This document shows, piece after piece, positions 1 through 5,428 of a stretch of 11,212 nt of DNA. The stretch is from an uncultured Clostridia bacterium (GTDB taxonomy: Bacteria > Bacillota_A > Clostridia > Oscillospirales > Oscillospiraceae), in NCBI GenBank assembly GCA_947307505.1, contig CAMZJG010000013.1, positions 1 through 11,212 of the forward strand, written 5' to 3'. The notes under the pieces are model-generated. The model searched no databases. It had not been told where the DNA came from and saw only the letters and a program-made list of their open reading frames with translations. Made by a program: the position numbers and the translations under genes. Every line of letters begins with the position of its first letter. The first letter of the stretch is position 1.

Positions 1-630
1 GTGGGCGTCGTCCACCATCACCCGGGCGCCGTATTTCTCGGCCAGGTCGCAGATCGCAGGCAGATTGCACAGGTCCGCGCCCATGCTGAAAACGCCGTCG
101 GTCACGATCAGGATGCCGGCTGTGGAGGGAACGCTCTTCAGGCGCTGCTCCAGCTCATCCATATCATTGTGTTTGTACCGCAGCATCCGACCATAGGAGA
201 GCTTGCAGCCGTCGTAGATGCTGGCGTGATTGTCCCGGTCGCAGAGGACATAGTCGTTCCGGCCTACCAGGGCGCTGATGATGCCCAGGTTGGTCTGGAA
301 GCCGGTGGGGAGGGTGCAGACCGCTTCCTTACCCAGGAAGGAAGCCAGTTCCGCCTCCAGTTCATTGTGCAGCTGCAGGGTGCCGTTCAGCAGACGGGAG
401 CCGGAGCAGCCGGTGCCGAAATCCCGCAGGGCCTTCAGGCCCGCCTCGACCACATCCGGGTCAGTGGTCAGACCCAGGTAATTGTTGGAGCCCAGCATGA
501 TCCGGCGCTTGCCTTCCATGATGACCTCCGTGTCCTGCCGGGATTGGAGCTCCCGAAAATAGGGGAAGATGCCCTTTTCCCGGTATTCGTCTGCTTGGGT
601 GAAATCGACGCACTTCTGAAACAGATCCAT
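1..630 (-). CDS. Alpha-oxoamine synthase, serine palmitoyltransferase/KBL-like (3' end outside window)
   Basis: Partial: 210 N-terminal residues are present and the rest runs off the left edge. The protein is a fold-type I PLP enzyme of the alpha-oxoamine synthase family, which condenses an amino acid with an acyl-CoA and releases CO2. Visible landmarks are SNNYLGLT (48-55), GSRLLNGT (77-84), HASIYDG (135-141, whose His stacks on the PLP ring in the family), TDGVFSM (177-183) and VDDAH (206-210, the Asp that binds the pyridine nitrogen plus a His). The wording SNNYLGLT...GSRLLNGT...HASIYDGC recalls bacterial serine palmitoyltransferases more than threonine-pathway KBL or BioF, so a 3-keto-sphinganine-type product is possible, but substrate cannot be read from sequence. 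The PLP lysine lies outside the window. The ATG at 628-630 is supported by AAAGGGAG seven bases upstream. The gene follows the O-antigen-ligase-like gene on the same strand after 90 bases with no clear terminator, so cotranscription is possible. Confidence 0.87.
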   Translation of the reverse strand, partial: MDLFQKCVDFTQADEYREKGIFPYFRELQSRQDTEVIMEGKRRIMLGSNNYLGLTTDPDVVEAGLKALRDFGTGCSGSRLLNGTLQLHNELEAELASFLGKEAVCTLPTGFQTNLGIISALVGRNDYVLCDRDNHASIYDGCKLSYGRMLRYKHNDMDELEQRLKSVPSTAGILIVTDGVFSMGADLCNLPAICDLAEKYGARVMVDDAH

Positions 631-660
631 ATCTATGCTCCCTTTCCACAGTAAGCATCA

Positions 661-690
661 TTCTGCGGGACGATGATCGAACCCGCAGGA
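661..690. repeat. 30-bp imperfect inverted repeat upstream of the oxoamine synthase
   Basis: CTGCGGG (663-669) pairs with CCCGCAG (682-688), extended by a G-U and an A-U pair to 661/690. The loop itself contains CGA/TCG (671-673/677-679). No T-run follows on the minus strand, so it is a poor intrinsic terminator there. It lies 31 bases or more before the start codon and could be an operator or a leader hairpin. Its function is unknown. Confidence 0.45.
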
Positions 691-720
691 TTTCTGATTA
701 TTCATGCATTTAATGTGTTA

Positions 721-2061
721 TTATAACATGTCAGGGCCTTCCTTGTCAATCTCCGCGGCTTCCGCAGAAGGGGGCGCTTCCGGGCCGAAGGTGGCTTCCA
801 GGAGGCCCCAGAATACCCAGAAAAACCCAGCGCAGGAGGGAGTGGAAATGCCGAAAAAAGCCTGCAGGGCATAGCAGAACAGCGCCGCGCCGATCAGTGC
901 CGCGGCGGCGCCCCCCCGGCGCCGGAACCAGCGTACGAGCGAGCAGACCAGCGCCGCCAGATAAAAGAGCAGGGCAGGCAGCCCCTGATTGATCAGAATG
1001 TTCAGATACTCGTTGTGGGCACAGTCGATGGTGCGCCGGATCGTTTTGCCGTTTTCTCCGGTCCGGGTGAACACGGCGGTCATCCGGTGAGAAAAGGTGT
1101 CCGGTCCTCCCCCCGTCAGGAGCCGCTCCCGGAGGAGGGGGAGGGTGTTCCGCCAGATGTAGATCCGCCCGGAGCCGAAGCTGTCCTCCGCCTTGCCCCG
1201 GAGCAGGGCGTGGGCTTCCCCCAGCGTTCCGGGCAGAGGCAGAAGCCACAGCAGGGCCAGGATCAGCGCCGCCGCGCACAGGATCCCCAGCCACAGCCGT
1301 TTCCGGCCGGCTTTTTCCAGGGGCAGCGCCACGGGAAGGGCCAGTACGCTGCCGCAGACCGCCCCCAGCAGACCGCCTTTTGTCTCTCCCAGGATCAGGA
1401 CCAGAAGACTCAGGAGCGCCGGGATCAGATACAGGGGTTTCTTCAGCCGGAGGGCGGCGGACCAGCACAGGGGAAAGGAAAGACTGAGGATCGCTGCGGC
1501 AAAATCCGCGTTTCCCGTGAGGCCGATGAATGCTCCATTGTATCCGGTATGCCGGTCTGCCCAACTCAGGCCTTCGGGATAAAGCCCCAGAGGATTCAGT
1601 CCCATGAACTGCAGAAGAGCGACAAGACAGTTCAGCGTGATGGCGGCGGCGAAGATCTGAAGCATGCGCTTGCCGGGGACGGAGAAGCAGGAGAGAGCCA
1701 GGAACGCCGCGGCATAGAGCGTGATGGTCAGGAGGCCTTCATCCCTGGGACCGCCCAGAAGGGCTTCCCGCCGCCAGGGGGAAACCAAAGCGGAAATCAG
1801 GGTGATGAGCCAATAAAGCAGCACCAGGACCTGGGAAGGCCCGGGCCTGCGCAGAAGCCGGAGACGGCCCTTCAGCGCACAGATCCCCAGGGCAGCCAGA
1901 AAGCTGCCCCAGACGGCGCAAAACAGGATCAGCTTCGCCCCGGTGATCTGCCGGTATCCGGCGGGGCCGAAGCCCAGCAGAAACACGGTGGCTGCAGCGT
2001 AACAGAACCAGCGGCAGGCCGTCTCCCCGCTGAATCCTGGGCCTTTGATCTGCTTTAGCAT
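721..2061 (-). CDS. O-antigen ligase family (Wzy_C/WaaL-type) polytopic membrane protein
   Basis: The product is 446 residues and very hydrophobic, with about ten to twelve predicted membrane segments and a short charged, proline-rich C-tail. Family hallmarks are GLTGNADFAA (about 180-189), ETKGG (226-230), the periplasmic/extracytoplasmic loop GSGRIYIWRNT (296-306) followed by GGGPDTF (317-323), and CAHNEYLN (347-354), containing the His that is functionally important in WaaL/PglL/Wzy-type enzymes. Members transfer or polymerise lipid-linked glycans; in a Gram-positive cell this would be a surface polysaccharide or glycoprotein step. No other glycan gene is visible, so the substrate is open. 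No Shine-Dalgarno precedes the ATG. Instead a consensus TATAAT ends six bases before it, which suggests a leaderless mRNA. It lies directly after the sigE terminator on the same strand. Confidence 0.85.
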   Translation of the reverse strand: MLKQIKGPGFSGETACRWFCYAAATVFLLGFGPAGYRQITGAKLILFCAVWGSFLAALGICALKGRLRLLRRPGPSQVLVLLYWLITLISALVSPWRREALLGGPRDEGLLTITLYAAAFLALSCFSVPGKRMLQIFAAAITLNCLVALLQFMGLNPLGLYPEGLSWADRHTGYNGAFIGLTGNADFAAAILSLSFPLCWSAALRLKKPLYLIPALLSLLVLILGETKGGLLGAVCGSVLALPVALPLEKAGRKRLWLGILCAAALILALLWLLPLPGTLGEAHALLRGKAEDSFGSGRIYIWRNTLPLLRERLLTGGGPDTFSHRMTAVFTRTGENGKTIRRTIDCAHNEYLNILINQGLPALLFYLAALVCSLVRWFRRRGGAAAALIGAALFCYALQAFFGISTPSCAGFFWVFWGLLEATFGPEAPPSAEAAEIDKEGPDML

Positions 2062-2067
2062 ACTGAA

Positions 2068-2096
2068 ATTATACCACGTTCAGGGACGGAATGCAA
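2068..2096 (-). promoter_or_regulatory. Sigma-A-type extended -10 promoter of the O-antigen-ligase-like gene
   Basis: On the minus strand: TTGCAT (2091-2096), 17-base spacer, then TATAAT (2068-2073) preceded by TGG, giving an extended -10. The predicted transcription start falls on the A of the ATG at 2061. The -35 overlaps the T-run of the sigE terminator. Confidence 0.72.
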
Positions 2097-2128
2097 AAAC
2101 ATCGGCGCGGAGTTTTCTCCGCGCCGAT
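2095..2128 (-). terminator. Intrinsic terminator of the spoIIGA-sigE operon
   Basis: A perfect 12-bp stem (2101-2112 with 2117-2128), AAAA loop on the minus strand, followed after one G by five T (2095-2099). It begins four bases past the sigE stop codon. Confidence 0.93.
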
Positions 2129-2132
2129 GGCA

Positions 2133-2849
2133 TCAGCCGGCGATCTCCCTGGCCAGATCCCCCCGGAGCCGGGTGAGGATCCGCTTTTCCAGCCGGGAGA
2201 TATAGCTTTGGGAAATGCCCAGGTCGTCCGCCACCTCCTTCTGGGTCTTTTCCCGGCAGCCATAGAGACCGTACCGCAGGGTGATGATCCGACGCTCCCG
2301 GGGAGAGAGGCGATCCACCGCCTGGCGGAGCATGCTGCGCTCCGCTTCCTCCTCCAGAGGCTGGAGGATCAGGTCCTCCTGGGTGCCCAGCACGTCCTCC
2401 AGCAGCAGTTCATTGCCGTCCCAGTCTGTATTCAGAGGCTCATCCAGGCTGATCTCGCCCTTCCGGGAGGCGCTCTTCCGCAGAAACATGAGGATCTCAT
2501 TTTCGATGCAGCGGGAGGCATAGGTAGCCAGCTTGATGTTTTTTCCCGCGTCGAAGGTGTTGATGGCCTTGATGAGGCCGATGGCGCCGATGCTGATCAG
2601 ATCCTCCAGACCGGTGCCGGAGCTTTCAAACCGCTTGGCTACGTAGACCACCAGCCGGAGATTCCGCTCGATGAGGACGGAGCGCACCGATTCGTCCCCT
2701 TCGGCCAGAAGGCGGATGTATTTCCCCTCCTCCTCCCGGCTGAGGGGCGGGGGCAGGCTGTCGCTGCCGCCGATGTAGAAGACCGGCGGAGTCAGCAGAC
2801 GGCGGATCCGGCGCAGCAGCCTTTTCAGCAGTTCATTTGCGGCAAACAT
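2133..2849 (-). CDS. sigE: RNA polymerase sporulation sigma factor pro-sigma-E
   Basis: The product is 238 residues, close to the 239 of B. subtilis SigE. Sigma-E directs early mother-cell transcription during sporulation and is made as an inactive membrane-bound precursor. Residues 1-24 form a basic amphipathic pro-sequence ([11 protein letters not shown] at 9-19). By alignment with the known site, cleavage would fall between Phe24 and Tyr25, in front of [13 protein letters not shown]. Region 2 follows ([13 protein letters not shown] at 63-75, [19 protein letters not shown] at 82-100, [14 protein letters not shown] at 106-119), with region 4 near the C-terminus carrying a helix-turn-helix ([19 protein letters not shown], about 205-223). 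The motif [10 protein letters not shown] of other SigE proteins appears as [10 protein letters not shown] (141-150). The gene lies 19 bases after spoIIGA, its processing protease. A ribosome site AAAGGAG precedes it, but an out-of-frame ATG at 2852-2854 is better spaced from that site. sigG, often next to sigE, is absent here. Confidence 0.97.
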   Translation of the reverse strand: MFAANELLKRLLRRIRRLLTPPVFYIGGSDSLPPPLSREEEGKYIRLLAEGDESVRSVLIERNLRLVVYVAKRFESSGTGLEDLISIGAIGLIKAINTFDAGKNIKLATYASRCIENEILMFLRKSASRKGEISLDEPLNTDWDGNELLLEDVLGTQEDLILQPLEEEAERSMLRQAVDRLSPRERRIITLRYGLYGCREKTQKEVADDLGISQSYISRLEKRILTRLRGDLAREIAG

Positions 2850-2866
2850 CCCATGACCAGCTCCTT
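2825..2866 (-). promoter_or_regulatory. sigE ribosome binding site with a competing out-of-frame ATG
   Basis: AAAGGAG (2860-2866) lies six bases before an ATG at 2852-2854, which opens a ten-codon frame ending in TGA at 2825-2827. It lies eleven bases before the sigE ATG at 2847-2849. The two starts are offset by five bases (ATGGGATG). Initiation at the first ATG would not make SigE, so this arrangement may lower SigE synthesis. No in-frame start upstream is usable. Confidence 0.6.
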
Positions 2867-2868
2867 TT

Positions 2869-3666
2869 CTATTCGTCGCCGCCCAGCAGAGCGGCGCATC
2901 CGTCTCCGGGCCGGAGAGACCCGGGACAGAGGGCGGCCCAGATATCGGGGCAGAGGTTCCCGTCCACATAGACCTGCTCCGGCCGGAATGCCAGAAGAAG
3001 GCCGTTTTCCCCCAATGTACGGTAGGGCAGGAGGCGAAAACCCGGGCCCAGGACCATGAGCCGTTCCGGCGCGGGGAGACCGGCGGTGGCGGTCAGCCGG
3101 GAGCGGAGCTCCGGCTCCAGCAGGGGCAGCAGAGCGCGTTCCTCCGCGATCAGTGCAGGGGCGCCGGAGAGCGGTTCCCGCAGCCGATTCCCCGTATCCC
3201 GCAGGGCGGTGAGTTCCACGCTCCGGTCTCCGCAGACCAGCCGAAGACGCGCTTGGCCGCCTCTCTTCCCGCTGAATCGAAAGGGGAGCGCGCATACGCC
3301 GAGGCTGATTCCCAGGGCAAAGACAAGGGCGCGGAGAGAAGCGCGGCCTGCGGTCCAGATCACGGCGGAGGCTGCACCGGCATAGACGGCGCATAGGGCG
3401 AGAAAGGCCAGCCCGAGCCGCCACAGCCCCTTTTCCCGCCCATAGGCGGCCAGGAGCATGACGGACAGGGATACGATCTTTCCCGGCAGGGAAGCGGCGG
3501 GGGGCCAGAGAAGAGACACCAGGGCATAGGCCGCCCCCAGACCGGCAGCCACCAGCAGACGGAGCTTCCGCCGCCGGGCCTGGCAGAGCTTGCCCGCAGC
3601 CCACAGCAGCGTCAGGTCCGACACCAGCTCAAAGAAGAACAGACTATCCAGGTAAACGACCCTCAT
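2869..3666 (-). CDS. spoIIGA: SpoIIGA, membrane-bound pro-sigma-E processing aspartic protease
   Basis: The product is 265 residues (B. subtilis about 309), made of an N-terminal membrane domain and a C-terminal protease domain. SpoIIGA cleaves pro-sigma-E in the mother cell after a signal from SpoIIR across the sporulation septum. The N-terminus [17 protein letters not shown] (5-21) is typical, with about five hydrophobic segments up to residue 127. The catalytic signature DTGN (157-160) in [14 protein letters not shown] matches the family, with Asp157 as the nucleophilic aspartate. It is the first gene of the operon with sigE. The ATG is fixed by the conserved N-terminus, yet there is no Shine-Dalgarno, and a TACAAT box ends six bases upstream. 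The C-terminus is somewhat short and ends in ALLGGDE rather than the usual Leu-His-Pro type ending. Confidence 0.95.
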   Translation of the reverse strand: MRVVYLDSLFFFELVSDLTLLWAAGKLCQARRRKLRLLVAAGLGAAYALVSLLWPPAASLPGKIVSLSVMLLAAYGREKGLWRLGLAFLALCAVYAGAASAVIWTAGRASLRALVFALGISLGVCALPFRFSGKRGGQARLRLVCGDRSVELTALRDTGNRLREPLSGAPALIAEERALLPLLEPELRSRLTATAGLPAPERLMVLGPGFRLLPYRTLGENGLLLAFRPEQVYVDGNLCPDIWAALCPGSLRPGDGCAALLGGDE

Positions 3667-3672
3667 GGCTGT

Positions 3673-3706
3673 ATTGTACAGGCTGGAGCGGGGATTGTCC
3701 GTCGAA
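3673..3706 (-). promoter_or_regulatory. spoIIG-type promoter with Spo0A-box-like -35 region and 22-bp spacer
   Basis: On the minus strand TTCGAC (3701-3706) is followed by exactly 22 bases and TACAAT (3673-3678). TTCGACG (3700-3706) matches six of seven bases of the 0A box TTCGACA. The B. subtilis spoIIG promoter is known for a 22-bp spacer and Spo0A binding around the -35, so both features fit Spo0A-P activation. The predicted start of transcription is at or next to the ATG. Confidence 0.68.
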
Positions 3707-3796
3707 ACGGCGTCTGGGAAAAAAGCGGAAGCAGCCTGTTAATTCCCCCGTTTTTCGGGAAGAATAACTCTGAATACCATGAATAGGAGGCGGCTT

Positions 3797-4180
3797 ATGA
3801 CGACCATTCAGGCCAGCTTTGATCAGGTGGATCTGGCGGAGCTGGCGATCTCCAGACTCCGCAGAGCGATCCCCGGCATCGCCTTGGATTATTCCGGTCC
3901 CCGGAACAGTCTGCCGGGGGACGCTCCTTTCCGGGCTTCCGTCCTGTACCCGGGTGGAGCGGCGGGCCTGCCCCACACGGGGATGGGACAGGGAAGAGAT
4001 CCCCTGGGGAGCCGGGTACTGTTTACCGGGGATATCCTGGGTCTGCCCATTTATCGCAGCGGCGGGGCCGATCTGCGCATCTGTGTTTCGGATGAAGAAG
4101 CGGAACGGGCGGGGGCTTTGCTGGTCAATGCCGGCGCCCGGGGAGTGAAAAAGCGGCAGCATCCGGACAGGGGGAATTGA
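3797..4180 (+). CDS. Small hypothetical protein, possible ferredoxin-like (YflT-type) fold
   Basis: 127 residues, not recognised as a named family. The N-terminus TTIQASFDQVDLAELAISRL (2-21) and the C-terminus LRICVSDEEAERAGALLVNA (about 91-110), followed by GARGVKK, look like two halves of a beta-alpha-beta fold, as in small YflT/GsiB-neighbour-type stress proteins in which a helix carries xxAExAIxxL and the end reads GAxxV. Between them is a glycine/proline-rich segment (about 33-75) without clear structure. No signal peptide or membrane segment is seen. The start is placed at the ATG at 3797 because AGGAGG lies six bases before it; the in-frame ATG at 3779 would put that site inside the gene. 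It is divergent from spoIIGA across 130 bases. No convincing promoter was found. A spore-related role is conceivable but unsupported. Confidence 0.7.
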   Translation: MTTIQASFDQVDLAELAISRLRRAIPGIALDYSGPRNSLPGDAPFRASVLYPGGAAGLPHTGMGQGRDPLGSRVLFTGDILGLPIYRSGGADLRICVSDEEAERAGALLVNAGARGVKKRQHPDRGN

Positions 4181-4205
4181 CGCACACTTTCCCCGGCGTT
4201 ACAAT
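4177..4205 (+). promoter_or_regulatory. Sigma-A-type promoter of the alpha/beta hydrolase gene
   Basis: TTGACG (4177-4182), 17-base spacer, TACAAT (4200-4205). The -35 overlaps the TGA stop (4178-4180) of the preceding gene. Transcription would start near 4212 and give a leader of about 27 bases with AAGGAG. Confidence 0.75.
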
Positions 4206-4238
4206 GGATCCAAGAACAATCCAAGGAGATGCGGGTCC

Positions 4239-5222
4239 ATGCTGCTGCTTTACCTCATTCTGGCGCTTTTTGCAGTCATGTCGATCATGGCTTACGTTTT
4301 CTTCCGCAGGGCGCTTTACCGGCCCAAGACCGCAGATCCGGCGGTCGAAGCCGCGATGCAGACCTCCCGCTGGTTCGCCTACGGACCCATCGTGACCCCC
4401 GGGGCGAAATGGCTGCGGGAACAGGAATGGCAGGAGAAGAGAATCACCGCCGGGGACGGCGCCGCGCTGCTGGGCTACTGGTACGGGGGAGCGCCGGAGA
4501 AGCCCGTCCTGCTCCTCCTCCATGACTATGGCTCAAGTCCCTGGATCGATTTCTGCCTTCATGCCCGCTGGGCCATCCGCCAGGGCTGGAGCGTCCTGCT
4601 GCCGGTGGAGCGGGCCCACGGAGAGAGCGGAGGGGATTGGTGTACCCTGGGGATCAGAGAAGGGGAGGACTGCCTGCGCTGGACGGAGCTGGCGGCGGAG
4701 CTTGCCGGACCGGACGGCCGCCTTGTGCTGGGCGGCATGGGGCTTGGGGCTGCGGCGGTCCTGCGGGCTTTGGATCGAGGCCTGTCGGAAAACGTGAAGG
4801 CCCTGGTGCTGGATTCCCCCTTTTTCTCCCCCAAACGTCAGATCCGGTACATGGTCCGGGATCGTCTGCATATGCGGGGCTTTCCTCTGCTGCTGATGCT
4901 GGGGGCCTATGCCCGCCTGTTCTGGGGCCGGTTTCCCGGCAGTCTGGATGGTGCGGAGACCCTGAAGAAGAATGAGCGGATCCCCGTGTTTTTTGCCCAC
5001 GGGAAGAAGGACAGCATGACCCCCTATGCGCCTGCAGAGCAGGCGTATCGGGATTCCCCGGCTCCCAAGGCTATGTTTACCGGCGAGGAAGCCGGTCACG
5101 GAGACTGCGCCTTCAGCGAGGGAGAACGGTATTTTACGGCGTTGGAGGATTTCTTCCGGCAGCATCTGGGGGAGCGTTTCCCCCTGCGGGAGAAGACGAA
5201 AAACCGCGCGAAACGGTCTTGA
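4239..5222 (+). CDS. Membrane-anchored alpha/beta hydrolase-fold protein lacking the usual nucleophile serine
   Basis: 327 residues. Residues 1-22 form an N-terminal membrane anchor, followed by an alpha/beta hydrolase domain like the YqkD-type serine hydrolases. The oxyanion-region strand LLLLHDYGSSPW (91-102), the AHGESGG loop (126-132), the acid HGKKDSMTPY (254-263, Asp258) and the base EAGHGD (284-289, His287) are in place. The nucleophile elbow, expected as G-x-S-x-G, reads GMGLG (166-170), with Gly168 (codon GGG at 4740-4742) where Ser is expected. The protein may therefore be a non-catalytic relative or use another residue. The start is supported by AAGGAG ten bases upstream. It has its own promoter, and its stop codon overlaps the -35 of the tRNA promoter. 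The C-terminal 15 residues are strongly basic. Substrate unknown. Confidence 0.85.
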   Translation: MLLLYLILALFAVMSIMAYVFFRRALYRPKTADPAVEAAMQTSRWFAYGPIVTPGAKWLREQEWQEKRITAGDGAALLGYWYGGAPEKPVLLLLHDYGSSPWIDFCLHARWAIRQGWSVLLPVERAHGESGGDWCTLGIREGEDCLRWTELAAELAGPDGRLVLGGMGLGAAAVLRALDRGLSENVKALVLDSPFFSPKRQIRYMVRDRLHMRGFPLLLMLGAYARLFWGRFPGSLDGAETLKKNERIPVFFAHGKKDSMTPYAPAEQAYRDSPAPKAMFTGEEAGHGDCAFSEGERYFTALEDFFRQHLGERFPLREKTKNRAKRS

Positions 5223-5247
5223 CAAGGCAGGGTACATGTGGTATTCT
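5219..5247 (+). promoter_or_regulatory. Promoter of tRNA-Ser
   Basis: TTGACA (5219-5224), 17-base spacer, TATTCT (5242-5247). The -35 overlaps the TGA (5220-5222) of the hydrolase gene. Transcription would start about five bases before the mature tRNA end. Confidence 0.82.
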
Positions 5248-5258
5248 CAGAAAGCTTT

Positions 5259-5350
5259 GGAGAAGTACCCAAGAGGCCGAAGGGGCTCCCCTGCTAAGGG
5301 AGTAGGCGGTGTTGAGCCGCGCCCGGGTTCAAATCCCGGCTTCTCCGCCA
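5259..5350 (+). tRNA. tRNA-Ser(GCU): tRNA-Ser (anticodon GCU), CCA encoded
   Basis: A 92-base cloverleaf: acceptor stem GGAGAAG (5259-5265) pairs with CTTCTCC (5340-5346), followed by discriminator G5347 and encoded CCA (5348-5350). The anticodon arm is CTCCC-CTGCTAA-GGGAG with GCT at 5293-5295, which reads AGC/AGU. A long variable arm (GCGG/CCGC) marks it as class II, typical of serine tRNA. The T arm is CCGGG-TTCAAAT-CCCGG. Confidence 0.97.
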
Positions 5351-5354
5351 AGCA

Positions 5355-5389
5355 GAAAGCGTCTTTTGCTAAGGGCAAAAGGCGCTTTC
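5355..5389 (+). terminator. Probable terminator of the tRNA-Ser transcript
   Basis: A 15-bp stem with one G-U pair (5355-5369 with 5375-5389) and a five-base loop starts five bases after the CCA. The downstream tract (CTAATTCCTT) is only moderately T-rich, so some read-through into the next gene is possible. Confidence 0.65.
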
Positions 5390-5428
5390 CTAATTCCTTG
5401 ACATGACCGCAGACGGAAAGAGGACGGA

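Noticed and set aside
691..720. Arginine-repressor-like half site (TGAATAAT on the minus strand)
   Set aside because: Only one half of the palindrome matches, and no arginine gene is adjacent.
1015..3059. Plus-strand open frames opposite the ligase, sigE and spoIIGA genes
   Set aside because: They oppose genes with strong family motifs and have low-complexity Gln/Gly/Pro/Arg-rich products.
3741..3760. CCCG-TTTTT-CGGG hairpin upstream of the small unknown gene as a terminator
   Set aside because: The stem is four pairs and no T-run follows in either direction; it is too weak to call.
5259..5390. tRNA-Ser as a phage or island attachment site
   Set aside because: No integrase, no repeat of the tRNA 3' end elsewhere in the window, and the following hairpin reads as a terminator.
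5398..5403. TTGACA in front of the YczE-type gene as a promoter
   Set aside because: No -10-like sequence lies 16-19 bases downstream; that position reads AGGACG next to the ribosome site.
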